Source: Bacillus pumilus
GTDB lineage: Bacteria > Bacillota > Bacilli > Bacillales > Bacillaceae
DNA: 64,000 nucleotides
Assembly: GCF_003431975.1 (NCBI RefSeq)
Contig: NZ_CP027116.1
Span: forward strand, 2,108,001 to 2,172,000
Direction: 5' to 3'
The position numbers and the translations under genes were made by a program. The notes beneath the pieces were generated by a model. The model was not told the origin of the DNA. It saw nothing but the letters and a program-made list of their open reading frames with translations, and ran no database searches. The stretch's first letter is position 1. Every line of letters starts with the position of its first letter. Below, piece after piece: positions 1 through 8,306 of the stretch.

Positions 1-56
1 GTAAAGAGTTAATTCCAAAAGACGATTCATTTGAGGCAAGATATTTTATTAAATAA
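1..56 (+). CDS. C-terminal fragment of an upstream phage gene
   Basis: An open frame enters from the left edge and stops at TAA 54-56; only about 17 residues (ending ARYFIK) are visible. It lies 17 bases before the next gene on the same strand, so it is probably the end of another head-module gene. Nothing more can be said about its function from this fragment. Confidence 0.5.
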   Translation, partial: KELIPKDDSFEARYFIK

Positions 57-73
57 TTGGAGGCAAAATTAAA

Positions 74-610
74 ATGGCAACAAAACTTCAAAAAGCTATT
101 ACTGAAGTAGGTAAACATACTACTGGCAATTTAAATTCATTAAAAATTAAAACAGTGGCGCATGGCGCTAAAGTGTCTGGTTCTGATATTGATAATTTCA
201 CATTGGTGGAACTAGGATTCAATTCAGACGGAGATCGTATTGCGAAAAAATTGTCTGATAAGACGAAAAAAGCTTATTTGATTGCGACTCCAGAAACTCG
301 TTACATGGGTGAGTCACTAAGAGACTTTTACAATGGTGACGGCGAACGTGCAAGAATTGTTATTTTAGAGCCCGCTTATACTCGCTTCGATGTTTCGGCA
401 TTCACGCTTAACACTGGTCAAACTGAAGTTAAACGTGGACAAGTAGCCCATTTCGACATTGCAACGGATAAATATATTCTGAGTGATGCTGCAGCACCGC
501 ATGAAGACTATGAAGGCTCTTCAGCTAAATTCCTAGTAGTCAATGGTGAAGATGACCTTAGTTATACGATGGGTCAAAAACTTGTTCGACTTGAAGTAAT
601 TGAAGCTTAA
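74..610 (+). CDS. Phage head-associated protein preceding the major capsid gene
   Basis: 178 residues from ATG with the ribosome site TTGGAGG 10 bases upstream. I do not recognise a named family. The protein is soluble, with no signal peptide or membrane segment, and has a basic N-terminus and a central mixed alpha/beta composition. It sits immediately upstream of the probable major capsid gene with the same strand and a 41-base gap. In many tailed phages that slot holds a decoration or capsid-stabilising protein. The structural role is inferred from position only. Confidence 0.55.
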   Translation: MATKLQKAITEVGKHTTGNLNSLKIKTVAHGAKVSGSDIDNFTLVELGFNSDGDRIAKKLSDKTKKAYLIATPETRYMGESLRDFYNGDGERARIVILEPAYTRFDVSAFTLNTGQTEVKRGQVAHFDIATDKYILSDAAAPHEDYEGSSAKFLVVNGEDDLSYTMGQKLVRLEVIEA

Positions 611-651
611 GTAATTACATACAAAAATTTCTCAATAAAAGGAGCATTTTA

Positions 652-1665
652 ATGTTTGATAATGTAAAAGTTAGAGGCCTATTCAGCCGTGTTCTCAACA
701 ACCAAATGGAGCAAAAGGATGAATCGGATATCAAAGAATGTATTAAAAAAGTATTTGGTGATGGCACAGTAAATCCTGACCCTTCAATGTTACATCAATT
801 CAACAATTTGGTTGTTGAACAAGCAGATGCCATTGCAAAGCCTAAAGTTACAGAGTTGTTTAAGCTTTTTGCTGATACTGACCAAGAAAAACCAGGAACG
901 CTCAAACAACTTAAAATTCCGAAGAAAAACAAAGCTAAATTTGTATGGTCTGCATCTGGTTCAGGCGTAGATTTAGTTCGTGTTGAAGGTCGTGAGTCCA
1001 TTACTGCAGTGCCACAAACACTTTCTACAGGATTCTACTATGAACCTCTAGATCTCGTTACGGACACTGTTGTTGCTTTTGATAAGCTTGTTAATGACAT
1101 TGCTGATGCAAAAGTTCGTCTATATTTAGATAAAATTCACGAATTAACCGCTTCGGCAGTTAGCTCTGGAAAAATCCCTGCAAAGAACGTACAAACTGGA
1201 TCCAACCTAACTATTCAAAAATACAGTGAGTTAGCTTCTGTTCTTCAACGTTATGGAGGTCGCCCAGTATTTATTGCAGATTCATTGCTTATTGACTATT
1301 TTGCTAATCAACAAGGGACTGATCCGAAATACGTCAATCTTCTTTCTGACAAAATCAAAGAGGAGCTTCTTACAGCTCTAAACCCATCTACAATCGGAAG
1401 AACTACAGCTGTTAACTTGATTAACCCATTCACTGATGAAACAAATACAAAAGTTGAGTTGCCAGTAAATAAAGGGTACATGTTTGCTGGTGGAGTATCA
1501 CAAAAACCATTCTCTGTTGTGGAATACGGTGGTTTAAAACAAATGACTGAACAAGATATTGAAGATGAGCGAGTAAAAATGAAAATCACTCAGTCTGCTT
1601 CTCTAGTTCTACTGTTCGGCGAAGCTATCGGCATCATCGAAGAACAGGCTGCAGTATCCATTTAA
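652..1665 (+). CDS. Probable major capsid protein
   Basis: 337 residues, ribosome site AAAGGAGC upstream of ATG. The protein fits an HK97-type capsid subunit. It has a charged helical N-terminal region (residues 1-80), then a long beta-rich domain and a C-terminal part carrying VEYGGLKQMTEQDIEDER and a hydrophobic strand near the end (ASLVLLFGEAIGI). Length and position, ahead of a string of small connector-like genes and the tail tube gene, are those expected for the major capsid gene of an SPbeta-type phage. No catalytic motif is seen. The assignment rests on gene order and general shape, not on a diagnostic motif. Confidence 0.65.
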   Translation: MFDNVKVRGLFSRVLNNQMEQKDESDIKECIKKVFGDGTVNPDPSMLHQFNNLVVEQADAIAKPKVTELFKLFADTDQEKPGTLKQLKIPKKNKAKFVWSASGSGVDLVRVEGRESITAVPQTLSTGFYYEPLDLVTDTVVAFDKLVNDIADAKVRLYLDKIHELTASAVSSGKIPAKNVQTGSNLTIQKYSELASVLQRYGGRPVFIADSLLIDYFANQQGTDPKYVNLLSDKIKEELLTALNPSTIGRTTAVNLINPFTDETNTKVELPVNKGYMFAGGVSQKPFSVVEYGGLKQMTEQDIEDERVKMKITQSASLVLLFGEAIGIIEEQAAVSI

Positions 1666-1701
1666 ATTAAGTTAAAAAGGATTGATTAGGAGGAATATTA
1701 A

Positions 1702-2172
1702 TTGACGGAAAAAGTTAAATTAGGACGTTATAGAAATACATCATACTTTGTAGGATACACTGGCGACGGTGCAAATAAACAATATACTTGGGCTGGTAGT
1801 AAAAATGGAAAAGTCGATATCAAAGAAGTTCCAAGAGAACTAGTTGATTGGTTAACAATGAGTACCGTATGTTTTGATAAAGGTGAATTGGTTTTGATTG
1901 AGGAAAATGAGGAATCAAAAGAAATCCAAGACTCTATTAATGATGTTGAGACTTATGTTAACAACACTCATACCAAAGAAGAAATTGAGACCATGATTAA
2001 ATCTAGCACCGTTCCTCAACTTAAGAAGAAACTAGCTGAGATCACTGTGGAAGCAGAAAAGCAATTTGTGATTGATGTTGCATCAGAATTCAGTGACGAT
2101 ATCGCTAAAGGTAAGCTAACAGTTTTAGCTGAATGGATGGGCGTTGAAGACAGTTCTATTCTTTTTGATTAG
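1702..2172 (+). CDS. Phage structural protein, head-tail region
   Basis: 156 residues from a TTG start set by an excellent ribosome site (AGGAGG, 1689-1694). The first 70 residues look like a small beta fold ([15 protein letters not shown], then VPRELVDWL). The second half is acidic and helical, ending [13 protein letters not shown], and resembles a short helix-extension-helix type segment ([20 protein letters not shown]). Its place right after the capsid gene suggests a connector or capsid-accessory role. No family is recognised with certainty. Confidence 0.55.
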   Translation: MTEKVKLGRYRNTSYFVGYTGDGANKQYTWAGSKNGKVDIKEVPRELVDWLTMSTVCFDKGELVLIEENEESKEIQDSINDVETYVNNTHTKEEIETMIKSSTVPQLKKKLAEITVEAEKQFVIDVASEFSDDIAKGKLTVLAEWMGVEDSSILFD

Positions 2173-2182
2173 GTGGTAATTT

Positions 2183-2584
2183 ATGAATACTACATATGAT
2201 CAAATTTGGCAATGTTTCTTGGATAACTGCAAAACCTCTGACATAAACCTCCCTTCTGATGACGAAGGTATTTACTCTCAAATCAAGAATGCCTCCCTTC
2301 TCTTCAATAATCGGTTTAGAGATAATCGGATTAAATGTGACAATGACACAGAAACTGTAGATCGTCTTCTAAATGAAGATGATCTGCTTATCTTGGGAAA
2401 CTACATACGTTTGGTGTTTTTGAAAAATGAATTAACCGCTTATTCGAGTACATGGCAACCCTTCTCCAAAGACATTGGGACAACTCATTTTTCAGCTCAA
2501 ATTAAAGCACTTGAATCCCAGGTGAATGAGCAGCAAAGAACAATTGACAAAATAATTTTTAATACGGAGGTAGATTTCGTATGA
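2183..2584 (+). CDS. Probable head-tail connector protein
   Basis: 133 residues; ATG follows the ribosome site TAGGTGG. The protein is mostly helical and acidic: a DDLLILGNYIRLVFLKNEL segment at about residues 72-90, then a polar helix that ends in a short coiled-coil-like stretch (LESQVNEQQRTIDKI). This size and helical make-up are common for adaptor proteins placed between capsid and tail genes. It overlaps the next start by 4 bases (ATGA type), indicating translational coupling. The function is inferred from context. Confidence 0.5.
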   Translation: MNTTYDQIWQCFLDNCKTSDINLPSDDEGIYSQIKNASLLFNNRFRDNRIKCDNDTETVDRLLNEDDLLILGNYIRLVFLKNELTAYSSTWQPFSKDIGTTHFSAQIKALESQVNEQQRTIDKIIFNTEVDFV

Positions 2585-2817
2585 AATTATATGTAAAGGA
2601 TCAATTGTATTCTAGCTGCGTTCCACTTAATGAACACCTTATTAGACTAAGCAAGAAAAATAATTCAGTGCTATTCAAATTGGAAGAATTCCTAGATAAA
2701 AAACTGATTGCTGACCCCTCTTTGTCTGAAATCAGAGACATTATTTTGTCAGTAAGTGGCGATATCGTACGATTGGAAAATTCAATTGTTTGTGGTGATC
2801 ATGATGAGGGACTTTAA
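2581..2817 (+). CDS. Small phage protein of the connector region
   Basis: 78 residues starting in a 4-base overlap with the previous gene. The sequence is polar and helical with no transmembrane segment or known motif. Its end overlaps the likely start of the next gene, so it is part of a tightly packed, co-translated run of neck genes. Unknown function. Confidence 0.45.
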   Translation: MKLYVKDQLYSSCVPLNEHLIRLSKKNNSVLFKLEEFLDKKLIADPSLSEIRDIILSVSGDIVRLENSIVCGDHDEGL

Positions 2818-3448
2818 GAATTATCATAAGTTTAATCCTAATCAGAAGATTTCTTTTGATGGTCAGGGTATTTTTGAACGTGGATTAGAAGGGTTTCAAG
2901 GTGAAGAGGTTTTTGTTGACGGTGTTTCCGTGAAATGTCTGATTCAATCTAAATCAAATGATGGATTATTTAGATATATACTAGCTAAACCTGATGAGAT
3001 TAAATTGGGTAGTGTTGTTGAATGGGATGTCGGCAAATGGTTGATTGTAACACAGCCTTATGACAATAAGATTTACAAAAAAGCAGAAATGCGACTGTGT
3101 AACAGTTCAATTAAACTATCGTCAGGTGACATATATGTAGATACAGGTGAAATCAATGAAATCACTGGAAAGTCAATTAAAAAACTTGTTCCTGGTGAAA
3201 GCATTGAAATCCCTTGTGTATTTGAGCGAACTGTTTCAGTTAACGGCTCTGATCAACCGATCAATCTTCCTGATGGCCAAGCTCACATCACTCTCCCCTA
3301 CTCCACTAATCCTCAATTAAAAATTGGGTTAAAAACGCAATTTTATTCAGAAGAGTACGTTGTCCATGATATTGATTATTCAAAAGTAATTGATGGCGTG
3401 GGTACCATTAAACTCATTGCAAAAAAGAAAGTCAGTGATAACAAATGA
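2801..3448 (+). CDS. Phage neck or head-closure-like protein
   Basis: Starting at the ATG-ATG pair at 2801/2804 gives 215 or 214 residues and a short overlap with the previous frame. An in-frame GTG further upstream is less likely because it would overlap much more. The protein is beta-rich (KFNPNQKISFDGQG, then EWDVGKWLIVTQPYDNK and the closing region KVIDGVGTIKLIAKKK). This alternation of strands resembles the small head-closure or stopper proteins that follow connectors, but no signature motif proves it. The next gene starts 4 bases before its stop. Confidence 0.5.
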   Translation: MMRDFKNYHKFNPNQKISFDGQGIFERGLEGFQGEEVFVDGVSVKCLIQSKSNDGLFRYILAKPDEIKLGSVVEWDVGKWLIVTQPYDNKIYKKAEMRLCNSSIKLSSGDIYVDTGEINEITGKSIKKLVPGESIEIPCVFERTVSVNGSDQPINLPDGQAHITLPYSTNPQLKIGLKTQFYSEEYVVHDIDYSKVIDGVGTIKLIAKKKVSDNK

Positions 3449-3960
3449 GTATGATGGTTCAAGAAATGACTGAGTTGTTTAATAGAGCATGGCAGGATAT
3501 CGATCTAAATCGTCTTCTCTACTACAAAGACACCCCTCTCTCCTCTGATCTTCCTGATGTCCAAGAGTTGGACAATTACTTCGAATCGACTTCCGATGAA
3601 CAAACTCCAATCTTCAAAACAATCTTCAAAAGGGCTGCTAAAACAAGCGATCTAACTGATGACAAACCTATTTGTAGAGTGTGCATATATTTCGGCATCT
3701 CTTCACCGCTCTCTCCACATTTAAGCGAGAAAGTACTAGAGCGAGACTTACATTTTGATATATACACTCACATTGACACATTTGAAGAAAACGAATTTAG
3801 AAGTCTTAAAATTATTGACAGACTTTCGGCAATATACTTAGGCAAGAATGTTGCTGGTTATGGGAAAACGCAATTTGTGAGAGGGCAACCAATCGCCAAT
3901 CCTCCAAATGGTTACACGGGATACAAATTGATTTTAAAGATAGGCGGGCAAAAATGGTGA
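3445..3960 (+). CDS. Probable tail-completion or tail-terminator protein
   Basis: 171 residues, coupled to both neighbours by short overlaps (4 and 7 bases). The sequence is of mixed fold with a central strand segment (KPICRVCIYFGIS) followed by LHFDIYTHID, a pattern seen in phage tail-terminator proteins where a beta sheet carries two helices. The C-terminus is GYKLILKIGGQKW. It lies just ahead of the tail tube cluster, which is the normal site for such a gene. The call is inference from position and predicted fold. Confidence 0.45.
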   Translation: MSMMVQEMTELFNRAWQDIDLNRLLYYKDTPLSSDLPDVQELDNYFESTSDEQTPIFKTIFKRAAKTSDLTDDKPICRVCIYFGISSPLSPHLSEKVLERDLHFDIYTHIDTFEENEFRSLKIIDRLSAIYLGKNVAGYGKTQFVRGQPIANPPNGYTGYKLILKIGGQKW

Positions 3961-4682
3961 TTGCATTTAATCTTGATTATTTAATCACTGGCCAACCCAT
4001 TAAAACTCCATATGGCGAGTGTTCTTTTATTAAAATTAAAGATTATCCACAGTTCCAAAACCATTTAGCTTTGTTCAAAATGTCAAAGAAAGAAATAATT
4101 TATAACTACAGTAAGAAAGAAAACAATCAATATGGTGAGTTAGATGAATTAATAGCTGAGTTAAAAAAAATGACGTTGTTTGAGATAACTGGTGAGCTAG
4201 AAAACTTCAAAGAAGCATATGAATCGATCTTTAATTACATGTTCGGGAAAAACATCTTAGAAGACATTTCTGAAGACGATTTTAATGAAATTAGAAATTT
4301 GATTCTAAAAATGTGTGTTCTTAAGGAAGAGAAAATCAGCTCTAATCCCGAAATTCAAAGAGCAAACGAGCGAAGTCAACGGGTTAAACAAGCAGATTCA
4401 GGTAACGTTGAACTAGCTGACATTATTGACAGTGTTGCAATTGGCGCAAATACTCCAATTCATGTTATCAATGAAGGTTCGATGTATCAGTTGTACAGGC
4501 TCTATTATCGAATAGCGCAATTCAAGAATTACGAAACCACCACTTTGTTTGCAACTGTAAGCCCAGAAGCTGGGAAAAACATAGAAAGTTGGAGTAAGTC
4601 TATAGACTTATTTGAAGAAGAAAAACACTACATGAGTAGAGAAAGCTTCTTTAATTCAACTAAAGGTTTCGCACAAGGATGA
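3954..4682 (+). CDS. Phage protein of unknown function before the tail tube gene
   Basis: 242 residues, overlapping the previous gene by 7 bases. It is acidic and largely helical (ELIAELKKMTLFEITGEL, residues about 63-80) with two moderately conserved-looking blocks separated by a polar segment (NPEIQRANERSQRVKQADSG). No membrane segment or enzyme motif is visible. A helical protein in this slot could be a tail-assembly factor, but I cannot recognise a family. It is separated from the next gene by 42 bases that carry a strong ribosome site. Confidence 0.5.
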   Translation: MVIAFNLDYLITGQPIKTPYGECSFIKIKDYPQFQNHLALFKMSKKEIIYNYSKKENNQYGELDELIAELKKMTLFEITGELENFKEAYESIFNYMFGKNILEDISEDDFNEIRNLILKMCVLKEEKISSNPEIQRANERSQRVKQADSGNVELADIIDSVAIGANTPIHVINEGSMYQLYRLYYRIAQFKNYETTTLFATVSPEAGKNIESWSKSIDLFEEEKHYMSRESFFNSTKGFAQG

Positions 4683-4724
4683 TGCATCGCATTGTCTTTT
4701 TTTATTTTAAGGAGGAATTTTATA

Positions 4725-5516
4725 ATGAAAATGGTAATTCAAGATACCGCTGATGTTTATTTCAGACGAAAATCTGATGGACATCTTGTGTTCACAACAG
4801 AAGCTCAGTTAGCGTCACTATCTGGAGCTATTTCTGAGGAAAAGTTGTTTGGCGGTATCGGAAATAAACCGATCTACATTCTTAAGACTCAAAAAGAGCT
4901 AACGCTATCTGTTAGAAACGCTTTATTTGACTTAGAGTTCTTAGCGATGTCGCAAGGTGAAGGTGTTCAAGAAGATGTCACTGTTAAATTGTTTGACCGA
5001 GAGCACAGTATTGAAGTTGCGGAAGACAATAGCATCGAATTAAAAGGGAAGCCTCTTGCAGATCATATGGTTACTTTTTACAACAAAAAGAATCAAACAT
5101 ATCAAGTCATTTCTAGTAGCGATGGAAAATACACACTGCCAACTGCATTTGTGTCTCCGAAGGAAACTGTTACTGCAGTATTCCATGTCGAAAAAATGGG
5201 CAGAAGTATGAATATCAAGGCTTCTCGTTTTTCTGAGAGATACGAAGTTGAATATAGAACAATTGCTTACAATCCAGAAACTGAGCAAGTTTACTCTGAT
5301 ATTATCATCCAGTTCCCTAACGTTTCACCTTCAGGAGAATTCGAGCTCTCTTTAGAAAATGGTCAAGCGTTGACTCCAGAATTCAAATTCGAAGCTCTTG
5401 CTGATATGGACACAGACAACATGGCTGTAATTTCAGAAATTCCTCGTGATCAATCAGAAAATAAAACTCCTACTCAGCCAGACGAAGGTGCTACCGATGG
5501 TGATCTAGGAGAATAA
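4725..5516 (+). CDS. Probable major tail (tube) protein
   Basis: 263 residues from the ATG that follows AAGGAGG (4711-4717). An in-frame upstream codon at 4692 would place this ribosome site inside the gene, so it is rejected. The N-terminal 90 residues are typical of tail tube subunits (KMVIQDTADVYFRRKS, then LFGGIGNKPIYILKTQKEL). A 60-residue insert of carboxypeptidase-like beta type follows (LADHMVTFYNKKNQTY), then a closing tube-like segment (NVSPSGEFELSLENGQ, KFEALADMD). The last 20 residues are acidic and disordered. The tube role fits the motif pattern LTPEFKFEALADMDT and the position ahead of tail fibre genes. Confidence 0.65.
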   Translation: MKMVIQDTADVYFRRKSDGHLVFTTEAQLASLSGAISEEKLFGGIGNKPIYILKTQKELTLSVRNALFDLEFLAMSQGEGVQEDVTVKLFDREHSIEVAEDNSIELKGKPLADHMVTFYNKKNQTYQVISSSDGKYTLPTAFVSPKETVTAVFHVEKMGRSMNIKASRFSERYEVEYRTIAYNPETEQVYSDIIIQFPNVSPSGEFELSLENGQALTPEFKFEALADMDTDNMAVISEIPRDQSENKTPTQPDEGATDGDLGE

Positions 5517-5535
5517 CTAAAGGAGGGTTATATTA

Positions 5536-6111
5536 TTGACTGACTTTTTAAACCAGTCTAACGGACGATATACATCATCTAAAGACGATGGCAATGGCAA
5601 CCCTATCACTTCTGTTGAAGTGAACAACAATGAGCCGATTGATGTGACTCTATCAAATGAAAAACTTTCTGTAGAGGTTTCTAACACCTCTTCAGTGCCA
5701 GTAGTTATTAGAAATACAATCCCAATTAAAACAACTGTCCAAAAAGGCTATAAAGAAGCGCTGCTTGCTGAAAATGTAGATATTGTAAGTGGGGAATCTT
5801 CTGTCCACACCCTTGATCTGGTAGATGATTTTGGCTTGTTTAATACATACGGAGTTTCATTATTAACAGCGCAAGAAGATGAATTAGGAAAAGTTGATTG
5901 TGAAATTTACGCAATCCCCAAAGCCGCCTCTGCATTTTCTCCTTCTTCCCAAAGCGATAACACCGTGTTATTCAAAGACTCTGCACTTACAAAAGACTCC
6001 CCTCTTTCTAAATCGTTTTCTTTTAGATCGCCAAAAATTTCAATTGTTGTGAAGGCGAGTGGAACTGTTGATTTAACAGGCATTACTTTAGCTGTATGGG
6101 GTATGGATTAA
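5536..6111 (+). CDS. Phage tail-associated protein (YomU position)
   Basis: 191 residues from TTG, with AAGGAGG upstream. The protein starts with a polar, poorly ordered segment and continues as beta strands (VEVSNTSSVPVVIRNTIPIK), ending with a repeat-like strand block (ISIVVKASGTVDLTGITL). No signal peptide. Between the tail tube gene and fibre genes this is likely a virion surface or tail-decoration protein. In SPbeta order it would correspond to yomU; that correspondence is from gene order only. A terminator follows. Confidence 0.5.
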   Translation: MTDFLNQSNGRYTSSKDDGNGNPITSVEVNNNEPIDVTLSNEKLSVEVSNTSSVPVVIRNTIPIKTTVQKGYKEALLAENVDIVSGESSVHTLDLVDDFGLFNTYGVSLLTAQEDELGKVDCEIYAIPKAASAFSPSSQSDNTVLFKDSALTKDSPLSKSFSFRSPKISIVVKASGTVDLTGITLAVWGMD

Positions 6112-6120
6112 TTTATTTAT

Positions 6121-6145
6121 GAGGAGGTCTCCCCTCCTCTTTTTT
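6121..6145 (+). terminator. Terminator after the tail tube block
   Basis: GAGGAG pairs with CTCCTC across an 8-base loop, followed by six T residues. It closes the capsid/tail-tube transcription unit or reduces expression of the fibre genes. Confidence 0.6.
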
Positions 6146-6152
6146 ATAAGGA

Positions 6153-6521
6153 GTGATTATTATAGCTACAGAAGAAATAGCTCCTATTGTAGTAATTCCT
6201 GATCGTGCATCATTTGTTTTTCATGAGAAGTCCGTCTCCCCTTCTGATGGTGAATCATTAGAAGTTAAACATTACCAAAAATTAGCGATCAGCATCACTG
6301 GGACATCTACTTCAAGGAAAATTTCGTTTGTGGGATTAACGAATGATGATCAGGAAATTGAATTAGGAGGTACTCAGTTAAGTGATTACCGAATAGCAAC
6401 TGGAACAGCAGGAATCAATGAGGCTTGGGAATTCTCGATTTTCCCTTTCAAAAAAATATTCGTTAAATTAGAAGATGTGACTGATGGAGATATCTCTGTG
6501 TTTGGGGAGGTTTCGACATAA
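6153..6521 (+). CDS. Small phage tail protein with an uncertain start (YomS position)
   Basis: 122 residues if counted from GTG 6153. That GTG overlaps the only ribosome site (AAGGAG, 6148-6153), so true initiation is more likely at an ATT or ATA codon at 6159 or 6162, giving about 119 residues (ATEEIAPIVV). The protein is beta-rich with no membrane segment (KHYQKLAISITGTSTSRKIS). The next gene starts at the overlapping TAATG, so the two are coupled. It probably belongs to the distal tail or fibre set. SPbeta yomS is the positional counterpart. Confidence 0.5.
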   Translation: MIIIATEEIAPIVVIPDRASFVFHEKSVSPSDGESLEVKHYQKLAISITGTSTSRKISFVGLTNDDQEIELGGTQLSDYRIATGTAGINEAWEFSIFPFKKIFVKLEDVTDGDISVFGEVST

Positions 6522-7603
6522 TGCTTGATTCGTTAGTAAGAGGGTTGTATAAAAGGCTGGAGAGACAAATCGCCAATCTCAAAGACCTCTTTGTAACCAG
6601 TGAGGATTCCATGAAGCGTGATGTTGAAAGCTTCAAAAGTGATAATGATTCATTTAAGTTGCAAATTAAAAGTGACTTCGAAACTCATAAGCAAGATACT
6701 AAAAACCCTCATGCTGTCACAAAAGAGCAAGTTGGGCTGGGCGATGTATTGAACATTGAACAAGCCAGCAAGACAGAGTTTAATAAACATCAAAACAATT
6801 CTGACATCCACGTTGAACAAGATCAAAAAGAGCAATGGGATAAAAAAGAAACCATTGAAGGTTCTCAAGAGAAAGCTGATTTGGCTTTAGTAAATTCTAA
6901 AGAATACACAGATGAGCATGAACTGAAAACAAACTTACATATTCAGCCAGGTGAGAAAGACAAATGGAACGGTTATGAAAGTTTGATAGACATGTTAGCG
7001 ACAACTTTGGATGCTGCACAAAAATACAAGTTGACTCAAGATGACGGGAAAGCTCAAAATCTTGCAAACGGAACGGATGTACTAGCACTTCCCACTGGAG
7101 TTTACACTGGACAAAGTTTAACTAACGCCCCTTCTTCAGCTGATCCCTTCCTATTTTTAATCAATTCTAAGGACACCTCTAATAAGACAATCTTGGCAAT
7201 TTCATTGAAAAATAATGAAACATGGCTTTTCTCGAAACTGCAAAATGTAAATTCAACTTGGAACAAGCTCTTATCCTCTAATGATCTTAATGTGGTTTGG
7301 GTTAATACTACTTTAGTAGTCGGAACTACAAACCCGCAATACCCACTAAGGCACAGATACATTCCTGTTTCTAAAACTTTAGAGATACAGGGAACGTTCA
7401 CAGCGCCTCTAGGTGCAACGATTGCTAAATTGTCCTATTTCCCTGTGCAAAACATTGATTTTACTGGTGTTACTGTTGGTTCTTATGGACAAGCACGAAT
7501 GACACTAACGACAACAGGAGACTTAATCTATTCTGGTTTGTTTTCTAAGGATGATAGCAAAGTTGAAAGAGTGTCCTTAAATGAAACTATACCACTATCA
7601 TAA
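6521..7603 (+). CDS. Tail fibre or receptor-binding protein (YomR position)
   Basis: 360 residues, start overlapping the previous stop. Residues 1-60 form a polar coiled coil. Next come linker motifs widely shared by phage fibres: NPHAVTKEQVGLGDV at about residues 62-76, then HIHV/HIQPGEKDKWNGY-type segments. The C-terminal 170 residues are a beta-rich head (LALPTGVYTGQSL, TWLFSKLQNVNSTWNKLL, GTFTAPLGATIAKLSYFP). The layout of coiled coil, NPHxVTKxQVGL linker and globular tip is that of a trimeric adhesion fibre. Positional counterpart of SPbeta yomR. The host receptor cannot be deduced. Confidence 0.65.
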   Translation: MLDSLVRGLYKRLERQIANLKDLFVTSEDSMKRDVESFKSDNDSFKLQIKSDFETHKQDTKNPHAVTKEQVGLGDVLNIEQASKTEFNKHQNNSDIHVEQDQKEQWDKKETIEGSQEKADLALVNSKEYTDEHELKTNLHIQPGEKDKWNGYESLIDMLATTLDAAQKYKLTQDDGKAQNLANGTDVLALPTGVYTGQSLTNAPSSADPFLFLINSKDTSNKTILAISLKNNETWLFSKLQNVNSTWNKLLSSNDLNVVWVNTTLVVGTTNPQYPLRHRYIPVSKTLEIQGTFTAPLGATIAKLSYFPVQNIDFTGVTVGSYGQARMTLTTTGDLIYSGLFSKDDSKVERVSLNETIPLS

Positions 7604-7617
7604 AGAGGGTCACATCT

Positions 7618-7890
7618 ATGAAAACAATATTTTACTATGATGAAAACTTTATTTACTTAAGACAATCTGATTACTTTGAAGGAGAAGTTTTGCCAGAAAT
7701 GAGCACAGATATCGCACCTCCCCAATCACTATATTTAGGTAAATTCTATCCAGAAGAAAATACCTGGAAAGAATCAGCTACTCAAGAATACATGGATTCT
7801 TTTAAAGTTGAACCTGATCCTTCTGAAATAAGCATAGTTAAACAACGGTTATCTGATCTTTATTATATTATTGCGATGGGAGGGATTTAA
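7618..7890 (+). CDS. Small tail-fibre-associated protein (YomQ position)
   Basis: 90 residues beginning at ATG after AGAGGGTC. It has the form of the short proteins that follow phage fibre genes: two strands with tyrosines (IFYYDENFIYLRQSDYFEG), a proline-rich turn (PPQSLYLGKFYPEENTWKE) and a C-terminal helix. Such proteins are often fibre-assembly or XkdW-like factors. The following gene encodes an XkdX-like protein, and the XkdW-XkdX pairing in the PBSX prophage supports this reading. Confidence 0.5.
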   Translation: MKTIFYYDENFIYLRQSDYFEGEVLPEMSTDIAPPQSLYLGKFYPEENTWKESATQEYMDSFKVEPDPSEISIVKQRLSDLYYIIAMGGI

Positions 7891-8040
7891 TTGGATATTA
7901 ACTGGTATGAATTGATCAAAAGTTTTTATGATGAAGGTTCCTGGTCTAAAGAAAGAGTATACAATACGGTTGCTGCTGGACGAATTACGCCTGAACAATA
8001 TGAACAAATTACTGGGGAGCAGTATACTCCACCACAATAA
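7891..8040 (+). CDS. XkdX family phage protein
   Basis: 49 residues from TTG 7891, directly adjoining the previous stop, with GGGAGGG upstream. The sequence NWYELIKSFYDEGSWSKERV followed by VAAGRITPEQYEQITGEQY is the characteristic form of XkdX proteins, in which a short aromatic helix is followed by the phrase 'G.IT.EQY..ITG'. XkdX-family genes sit at the end of fibre clusters in Bacillus phages. Their molecular role is unknown. Confidence 0.75.
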   Translation: MDINWYELIKSFYDEGSWSKERVYNTVAAGRITPEQYEQITGEQYTPPQ

Positions 8041-8075
8041 AGTAAGAATTTTATTTGAATACAGGAGGATTGCCT

Positions 8076-8258
8076 TTGAGAATATTTGATGTATCTGAGG
8101 ATATTTTACTCTTAAAAGGCTTCTGGAAAGAGCCTTTCTACGGAAAACTAAAATGGCTTTTCTTTTTGTACCCTATGTGTCTACTTACAGAGACATTTTT
8201 CAAACTCACTATAATTTTATATTCAATTAAACATTTTTTGATTTTCAAAAAACGCTAA
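8076..8258 (+). CDS. Small membrane protein (YomP position)
   Basis: 60 residues. The start is taken as TTG 8076 because AGGAGG at 8062-8067 ends 8 bases before it; the longer in-frame reading would swallow that ribosome site. The last 40 residues are strongly hydrophobic (WLFFLYPMCLLTETFFKLTI) and then basic (FKKR), so one or two membrane passes are likely. It could be a minor holin-like or superinfection protein, but no family is recognised. Confidence 0.45.
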   Translation: MRIFDVSEDILLLKGFWKEPFYGKLKWLFFLYPMCLLTETFFKLTIILYSIKHFLIFKKR

Positions 8259-8286
8259 CACCTCTCCCCTATTTGAGGTGTTTTTA
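8257..8286 (+). terminator. Rho-independent terminator
   Basis: AACACCTC pairs perfectly with GAGGTGTT over a 10-base loop, followed by a T-rich tract. It separates the fibre genes from the tail-assembly pair downstream. Confidence 0.7.
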
Positions 8287-8306
8287 TTTTAATCATAAGG
8301 AGAGAT

